Under the pieces are notes generated by a model, which saw only the letters and a list, made by a program, of their open reading frames with translations, searched no databases and was not told the origin of the DNA. The position numbers and the translations under genes were made by a program. 64,000 nt of DNA, taken from contig NC_089547.1 of NCBI RefSeq assembly GCF_040115645.1, positions 1,302,001 through 1,366,000 of the forward strand, given 5' to 3'. The DNA is from Euwallacea fornicatus. Its lineage: Eukaryota; Arthropoda; Insecta; Coleoptera; Curculionidae. How positions within the stretch are numbered: the stretch's first letter is position 1; every line of letters starts with the position of its first letter. This document shows, piece by piece, positions 24,900-36,379 of this stretch.

Positions 24900-25640
24900 T
24901 TGTGTATAAAATTTTATGTGAAAAAAAACCTACGTTTTAAAATGTAGAAAGTGTCCCAAAAAACCGGTCCTGCTGGCTTTGTCTTTACCAGATAGAACTC
25001 TGCTCCTGCATGTTTAGTCATGTGCAGATCCAAATATACGCCTAAGATCTTCTTTTGACTCTTGATAAGTGACCCTCTCGCTTTTAAGGGCAATTCCTTC
25101 CGGGTTCTTTTTGTAGCCAATTCTACCATCTAGATCTATACAGGGCCAGCTTCAATTGTACTTCTTCCTTTGAAAACCAAAATTCATTGAATGTAAGTAG
25201 AAACTTGATTTTCACTTGCGTTGCAACATATTCCGTTTGGTTCAGGTTACTTGAGTGTCAGATAGCTGTTCTCTAACTTTTCCAGGCACAACCAGTACCA
25301 AGTAATCCGCACTCCTACGCTAGCAGCGAGACCGAGTCTTAACTCCAGTCTTAGCTCTTAAGTCCATTAGAGGTCTACAAGGTCATCATCAAATGTATTC
25401 AATAGCTTCATTGGTAGAGTAGATCCTTGGGGTCCACCAAAGATCATGATTGACCGACCTGTACTTGGATTTATGACTTTGCGGTCTGAAAAGGCAGATG
25501 TTAAGAAAATATCCGCTGATTTCTCTGATTTCCATGAATTTTACAATTCGTTTCCATGAGATAGAATTGTTATCGTCTATGAACACCAGTGAGGAGCAAC
25601 GGTCTTGCAGTAGCAATTTTGATCTCTCAATAATCTATGG
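24900..25640 (-). pseudogene. R1/jockey-type non-LTR reverse transcriptase, broken
   Basis: Minus-strand motifs come in the right order for a non-LTR reverse transcriptase. LVFIDDNNSISWKRIVKFM (about 25537-25590) corresponds to the first palm aspartate region. EIREISGYFLNIC follows. GGPQGSTLPMKLLN (25412-25445) corresponds to the GVPQGSxLGPxLWN motif. ADYLVLVVPGKVREQL (25263-25311) corresponds to the catalytic (A/Y)DD box, with the second aspartate changed to tyrosine. KILGVYLDLHMTKH (about 25010-25055) is the conserved LGVxLD block. The blocks lie in different frames with stops between them, and the catalytic pair is lost, so it is inactive. This enzyme would copy element RNA at a nicked chromosomal target. 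Endonuclease and gag-like parts were not found. The ISGYLLNI and PQGS contexts favour the R1 side of the R1/jockey group, but the clade is tentative. Confidence 0.85.
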
Positions 25641-26993
25641 AATTGCAGTGAATCTTCGAATCAACGCGCGTAACTTAGAAGCCTCACCCTCTCCCGCAGC
25701 TCCAAGAAGCTCATCAGGAGCTTCATTAGACGGCCGAGATATATGTAATCACCCAGTATAAATTTTGCTGCGACAGTTAATTTCCAATGCAAAAACTCGC
25801 TCCAAAACGTGCCCGAGAATATACGAGCGCGACATTTTGTCAGAATTTTCATAAGGCGCTTATCGTGTATCAATATTTGTAATTTAAAAGATGCATTGGC
25901 TGCTCGCGCTGAAGACTCCCGATAAGAGCCCCCTTATACATTTTTTCCCTAAGCCAAAGTCAATATTTGGGGGAGTAGGGGGGATCGGGCCTTTGACATG
26001 ATAATTTTTATCCTACAAGCGATGAAAAGTTTGAAGGTGATTTGGCCCCGTAATTGCCTTCGCAATTTTGTCAAGAAACCTCGTGCAAGGCATGCGGCTG
26101 TATAATACCGCTACTGCCTGAATTATTTCCAGAAATTTATTTGAGGGCACAAGATTTTTACGAAAATTTTCTCGAAACGAAGAGAAATTTGCCTAAAGAA
26201 ATGGTGTTGGGAAAGAAAGTGCAGAATACTAATTCGAGTACGTGTGATCTAAGATGAGAAAGTTTGACATCTTATCAAACGACAAAAACTTCTGGAAATT
26301 TTGCTAGTTGTCAAAGTGACACTTGACAAAACTGAGCTCAAAACAGCACGCTGTTTACTGACTGTGAAATGTCATCGTGAAATTTTCACAGGGAAACTAT
26401 TTTTTTCCTATTGAGATGAGTAATTGTTTACCCAAGAAGTGTGGAAAGTTACATTTTGCCGCACGCTAATTGCACTGTATATTTCTTGTTTAATCACAAC
26501 TTCTATGTGAAAGGTATCCGGAACTCGCGCAACACTATTGAGTTGAAAACCGTAAGAAAAAAAATGTTGGTTAAATTGTAATAAAGTTTCAGTTTTCAGT
26601 AGTGGTTAGTATGGGGTAATATACTATATATATATAATATATAAAGGAAATATTACCTTATCTTGCGACGTTATTTTTAACGGACCCTTTGTAATAACCG
26701 TACCCCCTATTGAATAGATTTTTGAAAAGCCAGCAACTTTCGCATTTAAAATTTTATTAATGTTTCTGAAATATCAAATAGTTGCCAGTCTTATCGGTGA
26801 TCTGGTAGCTTCAGTTACCTAGTTCCCTAAGACTTTGATTCTTGTCCATTTCCAAACCTTCCTGTGGATATAGCTGATAACGTTCCCCAGCAACCAAAAG
26901 AGGTAGCACATACGAATCTCCAGTTTCGATTAGGGCGGGACATCCAACACAGCAAAAAGTGTCGTTCAAAAATAGACGATTCTTGTTCAGATA
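25641..26993. other. Non-coding stretch
   Basis: No gene recognised. Immediately upstream of the reverse transcriptase, to about 25735, a minus frame is open and may be its continuation. A near-perfect 22-bp inverted repeat of TTGTCAA lies at 26308-26329. A short TA-rich run is at 26625-26645. Confidence 0.4.
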
Positions 26994-28121
26994 CAGGGTG
27001 TCCCCGAATAAGTGAACAGACTCTTGTAAAAAATGACAAATTTTCCATTAAAATTCTCATTTTGTGAGATTCAACCCTGCTTGGTTAGTCTAATATTTAA
27101 CATAATAATAATAATTTCACTTTTAGGAAAACAAATATATCTTGGAAATTTTCAAAAAACCTATATTCGTGCAAAGCGTCTTTTTTGTGTCAAATACGAC
27201 ATAATGTTATTAAGAAAAGTTGTTTAGAATCGGGATCTAAGCCCATACACCAACTTTGAATGTCTTTGGTCAACTTTTATTTCTTGCATTTTGTTGAATT
27301 TGTCCAATTAAATAAATTTATTTTTACCAATTTTTCGAAATTATAATTATAAACTATTATTCTTAGGTAAATTAAAAAGTATATAATCTCGTATAAACCT
27401 ATTTTAGCTAAATGATCAATTTGGTGAAAGATGGTTTGGGAGAATGAGCCGCACATCTTGGCCGCCCAGATTCCCTGACTTTATCAGGATAGATTTTTTT
27501 ATTTGGACAAGAATGAAACAAATAGTGTATGAAAAACAGATCTCAAATACTACAGAAATATTAAAAAACAGGATAACACAGGCAGTTCGATTAATTCCTA
27601 AAGAACACGTACAGGCAGTTTTTAAGGAATTCCGTCACCATATTGAAAAAAGTGTAAATTAAGAAGATTTAGTGAAGTTTTAAGTTTAATATGACACTAT
27701 ACATTTTTTAATTTATCTATCTATATATACTATCATCATCCATCAACATCAAGTATCACAATAGTTTATCATTTTAATGAAACTAGAATTTGTCAAAATA
27801 AATTCTTTAATTTGGGAAATACAACAAAACTTGAAAAATCAAAGTTGGTCAACGACCTTCAAATTTGGTATATTGATTTAAGTCCCGTTTCTAAACAATT
27901 TTTCTTAATAACATTATGTCGAATTTAACATAGAAAAGACATTTTACTCTCCCAGAAAATGGATTTTTTGAAAATTTCCAAGACATACTTGTTTTTGTAA
28001 AGATGAAATCATGTTAGAAATTAGTTTTTAACCAAACAAGGGTGAACCCCAAAAAATGAAAATTAAAATAAATGTTTTTTAACCTTTTACAACAGTCGGT
28101 TTATCTATCCGAGGCACACGG
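26994..28121 (+). mobile_element. Long-inverted-repeat mariner-like element, 1,128 bp
   Basis: Arms of about 290 bp pair across the whole ends. The left begins CAGGGTGTCCCCGAATAAGT, and the right in reverse complement begins CCGTGTGCCTCGGATAGATA. Shared inner blocks include GACTCTTGTAAAA/GACTGTTGTAAAA, CTTGGAAATTTTCAAAAAA (identical) and ACATAATGTTATTAAGAAAA (identical). TA flanks both ends (26992-26993 and 28122-28123). Between the arms is the 3' end of a transposase gene (27408-27662). The left arm therefore seems to be an inverted copy of the sequence beyond the transposase stop, replacing the promoter and 5' coding part. It is non-autonomous. Confidence 0.92.
27408..27662 (+). pseudogene. 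Mariner-like (DD41D-type) transposase, C-terminal 84 residues
   Basis: The frame reads LNDQFGERWFGRM, then SWPPRFPDFIRIDFFIW, then MKQIVYEKQ, and ends RHHIEKSVN-stop at 27662. It follows the C-terminal layout of insect mariner-like transposases: a WIGR-type segment, WPPRSPDLxPxDFFLW with the last catalytic aspartate kept, and a helical tail. An in-frame TAG at 27405-27407 sits just before the first residue, so the first two catalytic aspartates and the DNA-binding domain are gone. It has no internal stop, unlike the other remnants in this window, which suggests it is the youngest or was held open by chance. It lies between the two long inverted arms. No promoter was identified. Confidence 0.92.
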
Positions 28122-30309
28122 TATATGAATCTGTAATGAATGGCGTCACCAAGGGCTCCCAAATTTCTGCGTCTTTTTATTTCTTTGATTTGTACGCATT
28201 ACTGTCCATATTTCATTTTTGAACAAGCCCCCCATTGTTTCCTTCACTAATATGGTTCTTCCACAGGCTTCGGAGAATAACATTTCCGAATAAAGTCACT
28301 GTTATAAAATCAGCAAATTCAACACATACTCTTTGTTCTCTGTTTATGTAGATTTATTTTAGGGAAGAAATTTATGATATTTGATTTGGCAATAGCTGCT
28401 GCAAACAAAGAGCAAACTTCAAAAAATAGTATCGGAAAGGGCTTCATTTCTATACTCCTTTGACGTCATAGCAGCGCTGTCATTTTAACGTCGAAATATG
28501 ACAGAAATTCAAGCGGACTGCTCTCGTCTCGATAATATTCCGAAATTTCTACTAAGGATTTACTCTATGGCCGTAAATCTTGAAGTAATTTTTCTGAGAC
28601 CCCGTTTTTCGAGAATTGGTTGCAGAGATGTTATCAGTATTCGGGGCGATGGCTCGTGCAAGTTTCTTCGATTCGAACGGCGGTTACGAAGTGTGAAATG
28701 TGCTCTAAGTCAATATTTACCAGTTAAAACTTTATCGAGATGAATTTATAAATGATGTTCTGGTCCGCTGGTCGTTGTGGAGTTCACCAGCCATGGGAAT
28801 CATTTTATGTCCTATTGTGGTAGGACGTAGTCTTCGATATTATTCCACCCACGGTTAATTTACGAATGGACCGGCTAAGACAGATGTCACCAGCGGCTCG
28901 CCTCGCAACTGGTTTTCGAGTGTCTACCGACTAATACAAAAGAACTATAAATAATTACCATCAGGGCCTTAATTTATGACCGCGACCTAACGCTTAATAC
29001 AGTTTTAATTGTACTTATTTCAATAAAGGAACAGACGATGCAGGAGGACATTGTTAGACCGGAAAGCGTCATAAACCATTCCACGAAGAGTTTCCTAGGG
29101 ACCCATTATGATATTTAATATCCCCCTCCTGCTCCTCTAGTTCTCCCATCATAAAAATACAAGAATTGTAATTCCGATGGTGGCGGGCGCAGGCCCCGTT
29201 TTTCACGTCAATAAAGAGTGTCTCTCCGTCTCTCCTCTCCGTAGCTCCTTCCTGCATGCATTATATTTTTAAATGTGAACGGAATAATTTAACATTAGCT
29301 CCAGAAAGATTCTCATTTGTGTCACAAAGGAACGCTGCCTCTGGAAACGGGGAGTTTTCGCCCACGCACACGGTAGATCCAGACGTCGTTAGGACGGTGG
29401 ATTATAGGGGCAAAATATATCATGGCGGGATATAAACCTGGATTGTATTCTCATATTTTCTACAGGTTATCAAGAACGAACTAGGTTCTTTTGACGCTCG
29501 TATGCTGCCAATGGGTATAGGCAGGTAACTTCTCTTGTAAATTATGATGGCTCAAGGGTACAATAAACTTTTATTTATTTATGTTTTTAAGTTTGCCTTC
29601 AGGAAAATATGATAATTCGAAAGAAAAAACAAGAACATTTTATTTGGTATCGATTTTAACAGGCCCATTCATGGTAAAATAAAGTGGTTGTTGACGTAAT
29701 GGTGAATGCAAGGTTTCCCATTCTTATTAGTCAGCGCGATTTACAGTATTATGACAAATATTTAATTAACATGCGGTGTCCCTAAGATGTTTTTTTTCTT
29801 AAAAATCGTATTGATCCATATTTTAAAACCGTATTTGAACTAAAAGCTCAGTATTCCCTTCCGCGAAAATGTGGAGTTTTCAACACGGCACATCGAGTTG
29901 ACAGTTTTCGCAACAATGTGGTCCCTATCTGGTTTAAACACATGGATGTTTTTGAAAACGGTTTTTCGAAAACCACTTTCAAAATCATGTTAAATCGTAT
30001 CTGAAAAAACGGTTTAACTATTCCTCACCGAGACGCAGGGCGTTCAAATTTCAGTTCCCTAAATTTTGAGGAAGAAAGAAGACAAATTAGTGCCTTAGAG
30101 CGATACACTGAATTGGAGAAGTTTTATTTTAGGACTTGAACGATATCGGAATATGTTGGTTCAGTTCCAGAAATCTAGCAAGGAGGGCCGTTAGCCACTG
30201 GGCAAGCGAACAGGTCAACAACGGTTGTCCAGAGCCAGTATGCCAGTTCGTAATCTCGAAGATATTCAATGAAAAGGAGAATTATTATATCAACACTCAG
30301 CCAACTCTA
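28122..30309. other. Non-coding stretch
   Basis: No gene recognised. The part 28740-29260 is less A+T-rich and unique-looking. A short palindrome GGTTTTTCGAAAACC lies near 29965. Confidence 0.45.
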
Positions 30310-30901
30310 CAGGGTGTTCCAAATTCGTGGTTCCCCATTGTAAACCTCGTGAACTATGAGAGATACAATTTCGTTTAGAGTTAAAGTGGCGCATTTGGGT
30401 AGGTATTAAATTTCAATTTTTACCATTCTGAAATTCTGGGTTCTTTTGGAAATACTCAGGAAAATATTGGAAATAGCTGTGTTCGTAGTAATTTTTCTTG
30501 GTTTTATGTGTGAAGAAAAGGACGAACTGAAATTATTTTTTAGGGCATTTTTGGGTGCATTAAAACTGTTTTCCAAATCTGACGACCCGTTTCGCCAAAG
30601 CACTCATCAACTTTTTTACTAATGCAGACATAAATTGAGAACTGCACAGGTTGTTTACGTTTTACCTTCTAAAATATGACATGCAACCTGTTTAGAAATC
30701 ACAACGTTTTGACCCAAAATTTCATCATCAATAAAATTATTACTAGGAAAAAATAACTGCGAAAGGTTTCTTGTTTTTTTCGGGAGTTTTCGAAATACCG
30801 GAACTGAAATTTGAAATTTACCGAAATACTCAACACCATGTTAAAGGAGGTTGTAACTCTTCTGAAATCATAATGGTAAGCAACGAATTTCGAACACCCT
30901 G
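30310..30901. mobile_element. TA-flanked inverted-repeat MITE, 592 bp
   Basis: The left end is CAGGGTGTTCCAAATTCGTG, and the right in reverse complement is CAGGGTGTTCGAAATTCGTT. Both continue with G(T/C)T-CC-CATT, and a weaker match follows further in (CTGAAATTCTGGGTTC against TTTCAGTTCCGGTATTTC). TA flanks both ends (30308-30309, 30902-30903). The interior is A+T-rich without a transposase frame. Confidence 0.88.
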
Positions 30902-32208
30902 TACTTTGGACACTGTCGACTATAAAATTTCATGCTCTGGATGGATTTGGAGAGTAATGGTTGATACAGATTGCGAATGGAAGCAAATTAACCACCGGAC
31001 GTCTACAAAAAATTTCTAAATAGGCTGACATCGTTCGTTTTTTTCGTTGCTTAGAGAAATGTAATATAAATACTGTTCTGTAATACAAGGGCTGACACAA
31101 GGTTCGCTCGTGCAAAATGTAATATAATCTAGTCTAACATACTGTTTGCTACTTGGAAATATCCTTCTTGCGAAATAAAACTAGCATTAAGTTATTCAAT
31201 GTCTGATTCGCGACTCTTCTCAAACAGATGATGGCCCGTATGTACATAACTACGGGTATAAGTTCCTCAATCATTTTTGTCCACTTTATACAGTAACTCT
31301 CATCTAATTAGGTGGACAGAAAAATCAAGACGAATTTGTCAAAGTCCGCGAAAACCCTCATCTCCCAAATGAATGCTATTAATTTTATATTTTTCTCATT
31401 TTTAATATTATGAATTCATCGAAGGAATTAAATCATTTCAAAGTTTAAAACAGCCAATCTGCATTTTTAAAAACGGTCACGTACCTCCAGCAACCTTTAG
31501 AAAATCGACCCTAATCGAATTTGGGAAAGTATGGACACATTCATAATGGGCTCATTAAAGGATATTTGTAAAATTCGTTACCGAGGCGCATGACTTCTCT
31601 GATCTCCCTAAATAACTTGATGAGAGCCCAAAAGAAAACTCTTCGGGAACATGTTGAGGAGACTAGAACTCTTGAATCCTGAAGAGGTTCAACAAATAGA
31701 TTTCGTTTATCTCCTCTGTACTGTCTTAAGTTGTAGCACAGCAATATAAATTCTATTTAAATAATAATAAATGAAATTTATAAATGATAAATACATAATA
31801 TATTTATTATAATATATAATATAATATAATATAATATATAAATTTCTAAAAAAAATACTCTGCTTGCTTAACCACCACAATTAGTTACCTATATAAATTA
31901 TAGAACATTTCCTACCAATATTTACGTGTCTCATCATTGGAAACACTTGGAAAAATCCTACTAAAATGATAGTCATCTTCTGATCTGCGGCCAATATGTA
32001 TAATCTCATATCATACCTTTCCATCTGCAGGAATAATGCTCGTCTAAAAGTGTTCTAAAGTAAGCTGATTGAGATGAAGACTGATTTTATGTTTCGGTGT
32101 CATGGATGTGCCATGAACCATAAAATGAATATTTGCAACCAAATCTGCTTTGCGGCAATTCAGACAGACAGAGAATGAAATTGAGTAGAAATAGTTACAA
32201 AATAAAGC
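30902..32208. other. Non-coding stretch with an AT microsatellite
   Basis: No gene seen. A run of ATATAATATAAT type repeats covers about 31797-31841. Confidence 0.5.
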
Positions 32209-32284
32209 AGATAATTGAAGAAATTAAATTTGAAAAATTATTTCAAAAAACCAAATTTTTGTTTAATTTCTTCAATTATTATCT
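32209..32284. repeat. Hairpin, about 76 bp, A+T-rich
   Basis: ATAATTGAAGAAATTAAA on the left (from 32211) is matched exactly by TTTAATTTCTTCAATTAT on the right, and pairing extends inwards through TTGAAAAATT/AATTTTTG. It could fold as a stem of about 30 bp. It may be a tiny palindromic MITE or a hairpin-forming transcript. Confidence 0.75.
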
Positions 32285-32482
32285 CCATTTAGTAATCGGT
32301 CTCGATCTTGGTGTGCGAGATCCAGATCGAAACCGAGAAATAAATCGATCTTATCAAAGGAATCGGTCTCGAACATGAAATTCTCTTTAGGCCAGTTGGT
32401 GCAATGCTTCATATAAACTTATTTCATAATATTTAATACATTTTTTTAAATCTCTTAAGACAACGTAAAAATGATAAAGGAC

Positions 32483-32811
32483 CATTCATGTTATCAGTTA
32501 GGTCAAAATTTACCGATGGTCGAATATGGTGCATTTTATATTGAAACATACCTTTGACGAAAGCAAATTCCTTTTCAACTAAAAATTCGAAAAAAATTTC
32601 GTATTTTTAGCATTTACGTAGAAGTACGCACAATCTAGTATAAAAACAAAACGGAAAATCCCAAGAAAATCTGCTTCGTGGCCATTGTTTGCTTACAAAT
32701 TTCCATTTTGTAATTTTATTGCATTGTAGCTATTTCTGCGTAAACGCTAAAAATTTGTAACTTAAGCAATGCCAACGTTAGAAAATTTGGTCTGACCAAT
32801 AATATGAATTT
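32483..32811. mobile_element. Palindromic MITE-like element, about 329 bp
   Basis: Outer blocks ATTCATGTTATCAGTTAGGTC (left) and, in reverse complement, ATTCATATTATTGGTCAGACC (right) pair. Inner blocks ATTTTTAGCATTTACGTAG and ATTTTTAGCGTTTACGCAG pair near 32602 and 32754, and pairing continues to the centre near 32670. Purine-rich GATCGAGA-type motifs lie on the two sides in opposite orientation (CGGTCTCGATC near 32298, GATCGAGATC near 32908), so the original element may have been larger. No target duplication could be defined. Confidence 0.75.
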
Positions 32812-33429
32812 GAACTTAAGTGAGTGGTTTTAAGTTCACTTTAAGAATCAAGTTAGAGTTATTGATCAAGTTAAGATCACGAAACTCTCCCTAGTCTGGG
32901 ATTCACGATCGAGATCAAGAATAAAGCCGAGATTATATAAGTCTTGATGCACAAGAATGGGACTGAGAACGAGACTTATTTGCAAATAGGAGGCAGAGAT
33001 CGAGAGCAGAGGAGATCTAAATGAATGAAAGAGTCTCATTTATTGTTTGCTATTATGCATGATAGGTGACATATTCCGACAGTGCGTGACAAATGACAGA
33101 TTCTGACAGCCTGTAAAAGCGACAGAATAAAAAAATGCATTTTTAATCGAATCAATCACCACAAAAGGTTTGTAAGAATACATGGGGGTAGTTCCCTTGG
33201 GGAAAGTATGACCCTGTGGATTTTCTCAAATAACAGCCAATTTCAATTGGTTTTAAAACTGAAACCGTGAGGGCACGCACAAATGCAAGATCAGCGAGAT
33301 TCTTCTGCCAGGATGTGACAAATGACATACATTTTTGAAGACCCATAAGGCATGTCTAGAGACTAATTACCGCGAAGCAAAATGGGCCCCAATGCGAAAA
33401 CTGTCCAAGCATAATACGTGAAGTCAGCC
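32812..33429. other. Non-coding stretch
   Basis: Contains repeated GATCGAGA and TGACAGATTCTGACAG motifs (about 33080-33125), the latter common in insect repeat DNA. No gene seen. Confidence 0.4.
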
Positions 33430-33960
33430 TCTCGCTTCGCCCTTTATTTGGAGGAAAAGGAGGGAAAACGGGGGGGGAAAAAGACGCCGGATGCGAGAAA
33501 AGAAAACAGGGACTAATAAGAAGTTAAGGGGATGCGGGGACTGGGGGGGCGGACGCGGTGGTGGTGGCGTTTTCCATGTGTGTGTATGTGTGTGCGTGTG
33601 TGCGTATGATGTGTGGAATTAGAAGGAAAAATGGAGAACGTAGCTAGGCAGCAAAATTCCCTTTTATTTCTGTCTTAAAGAATTTAAACGCACATTAGAG
33701 GTGGGCCAAACCTAAGCAACCCCCTACGGGGAGGGAGACCAAACGGCGGCCATCCATTACCCCCAAGTCCAGGTCACGTACCCACCGAGGCGGCGGCCAT
33801 ATTTCCTGGTATCGAAAACAAAAGCCAGGCGTCTCGCAGATACATTTTTCATGTAAATGGTGTCCAATATCGCGAATAAAGCCCCTCGTTTACAATACAT
33901 AAATCCGCGAAATCGAACTAAGCCTCGGCCGGCCCGGTCCCACACCTTAAGCTCCCGGAT
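33430..33960. other. GC-richer, G-tract and GT-rich island
   Basis: G-runs, a TG-type microsatellite (33577-33615) and a CpG-richer part around 33720-33960 stand out against A+T-rich flanks. Open frames exist on the minus strand (33757-34011) but show no recognised domain. Confidence 0.35.
33577..33615. repeat. TG microsatellite
   Basis: An imperfect TG/TATG/CG-interrupted dinucleotide run of about 39 bp. Confidence 0.9.
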
Positions 33961-35323
33961 TTCTCCGGGAGATTGTGCTTGATGGGAATTTTTAAAATTT
34001 ATATACAACATATATAAATCCCGGACCCGAAGGAGATCGCCCAGATTAGGGGTTGGCTGAATTTTAGATGAGGACCATGATGATGGTATCGTTTAGTTCC
34101 TCCTTGAGGTAGAAGAGGGGGGGGGGGGAACGAGGAAACGGTGTGGACAAACAGAGACAAGCAAAGGGTTGCAGGTCGAACCTGGAACCTTGTAAAAGGG
34201 GTTAATCTGTAAGCTATGAGGTAGACTCATAGGGCAATGGCAATGCACCTCAGCGACTGTAAGCAGCAAATAATCGAAGAAGCTGGTGGTTTCAACGATT
34301 CAAAAATCAAACCGTTAATTAATAGTAGTTATTATGTTCATTCAGGGATTGATAAAATTTCCCGTTTGTTGCGTGTAAATTCGATAAGTAAATTAGGGGG
34401 TTTGCTCTATATTTCTGCGAAGCAAATGGGTACTATAATACACATGGTGTTTCATGGATATAACGCGAAATAAAATGCATACTCCTTATGGATTTCTGAA
34501 GAGAGTGATTGTAAAATCTGTAGATGCGCCATTGCGCCTGCTTCGCCAATGCTCCCTCCCCACCTAACTCTGATTAATAGAATTTGTAAAATTCACTCAT
34601 TAATTATTTTATAAATTGCCAAACTTTTTGTTCAAATTTTGCATCTGAAAGTAACGTTTCGCCGACCAAAACCGGAAAGTGGGCTTCAGATATCAGCAAA
34701 ACCGTTCTCTGTTATTTTGCCTTTCCAATCCCTCTGCCTGTACAATAAAACTTTTAAAAATGTCAATCTCTTTGGAGACACGTTTATGAGATTGTTTCGT
34801 AAAATGAAATATAAAAAACGAATAAAGTACCGGGTAAAGTTGATCGTAAAAAAATATTGAGACGTGCGGCCGGAAATTTGTTTAGCAAGCTTTCAGGATG
34901 AGCTGTAGGCGAGGTTATGCACCTGCCTCGCACTGGAAAACGATACTTTCCGATCGAGTAACCTGAATAACTGTTGTGAGGCTGTGCATTCAAGAATCTC
35001 CAATCGTTTTCTTCTGGACGCCTACGTACTCCTTGAATAATCTGGTGTTTAAAATCGAAGTGCTTTTTAGGCTTTTTTTTATTTGCACTTATGTGCATAC
35101 AGGGTATTTAGCTGATGCGGCAAGAATTTGGATTTGAAAATACTGTCACAAAAGCACGAAAGGACTGCGAAGCCAAATTTCGATTTTTCTAATGTTTTGT
35201 TTATTTATTTTTATTTAATTCAATTTTATTTTGGCGTGATGATTGTATTAGATGGGCTTCGTATTGATACGAAAAATATAGGGGTTGCGAGACGTGACCT
35301 CTCCTCCAATCGTTTTCACACAA
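33961..35323. other. Non-coding stretch
   Basis: No gene recognised. A 12-G run lies at 34117-34128. A minus-strand GGTTCGACCT resembles a tRNA B box near 34170, but no cloverleaf can be drawn. Confidence 0.4.
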
Positions 35324-35431
35324 ACGAATTATTTGTGTTCCATACGGATAGTGTGTAGGATGAACAAAGCACCTTAATTTCAAGAGTTAAACGATGTGAA
35401 ATTAAGGCACTTTGTAAGACAAATAATTCGT
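35324..35431. repeat. Two-part hairpin, 108 bp
   Basis: ACGAATTATTTGT (35324-35336) pairs exactly with ACAAATAATTCGT (35419-35431). Inside it, the 19 bases from 35364 (ACAAAGCACCTTAATTTCA) pair with 35396-35414 with two mismatches, leaving a 13-base loop. An asymmetric bulge of about 27 bases on the 5' side separates the stems. It could be a small palindromic MITE or a foldable transcript. Confidence 0.85.
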
Positions 35432-36379
35432 ATCAGCGTAGACCAAGTCGCATATTAATTTGGAAAGCACTGAACGTTACAAAATTATTATTACATAACT
35501 AGAAATATTTGAAGCTGATGGTTAAATCTACGAAAAGTTGATGGAGAGAACGAAAAAAAGAGGGAATCACAAGTAGACATAAGCTCAGGCTATTGTGGAA
35601 ACACCCAAAGTTTCTCCAATTTCAAGGATGAGTTCACGATAACCTCAGCAGCTTCTTCATGGATACCTGCCTTGATTTACCTGATTTTTCTTTTGCGAAC
35701 TTAGAATTAACTCTTTTTAAATTGTTATGTCAAAAACTGGGATATTAGATCCTGCCCTATACGTAGTTTTTGCATTCGCATCCGTCATTCTTCATTTAAG
35801 ACATTGAAGCGACTTTCAATTCCGTTCAGTGCGTAAAAAAACAAAAAAAAATTGAAGAATTTTTATTTTTTTATTTGTTTTACGAACGTTAACATTATAA
35901 TGCGGCAGAAAAACCACAAGGACGATAATAGGTAGTACCTGCGTGTAAACGAATATGTCTGTGTTGAAGAGACGCCTAAACTGAATCTGTGAAACCTGAA
36001 CGGGCCTGGTGCCAATATTTCTTGACATTTTCCCACCCCAAGATTAAGAAAAATAATTAATTATTCAAATTTTAAATTGTCCCTGCCATATTAGAATTGC
36101 CCGTTATTTTTTCAAAGCTTCAAATTAATTGTCAATAACTTATCAATTTGCATTGTAAATTATGGTTTGACTGATAGAGAACAACTCTATGGATTTCTAA
36201 TAGATACAGATGCTAATGTGGTCCAAGACTCCCCCTACCCAGGCTAAAAGCTTAACTACGATCAAGAACGAATGCCTGCAGGATTCTATAAAATATAAAT
36301 GCCATCCAGAGAGTCTCATTAAAAGGAGAAATGCGATCCGTAGGTCTGCGGGACTGTAATCCAGAAAAAATCATTATTT
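35432..36379. other. Non-coding stretch
   Basis: A+T-rich sequence with no recognised feature. Confidence 0.4.

Noticed and set aside
34160..34240. tRNA-like B box (GGTTCGACCT on the minus strand)
   Set aside because: The T loop would have five bases, and no acceptor or D arm can be formed.
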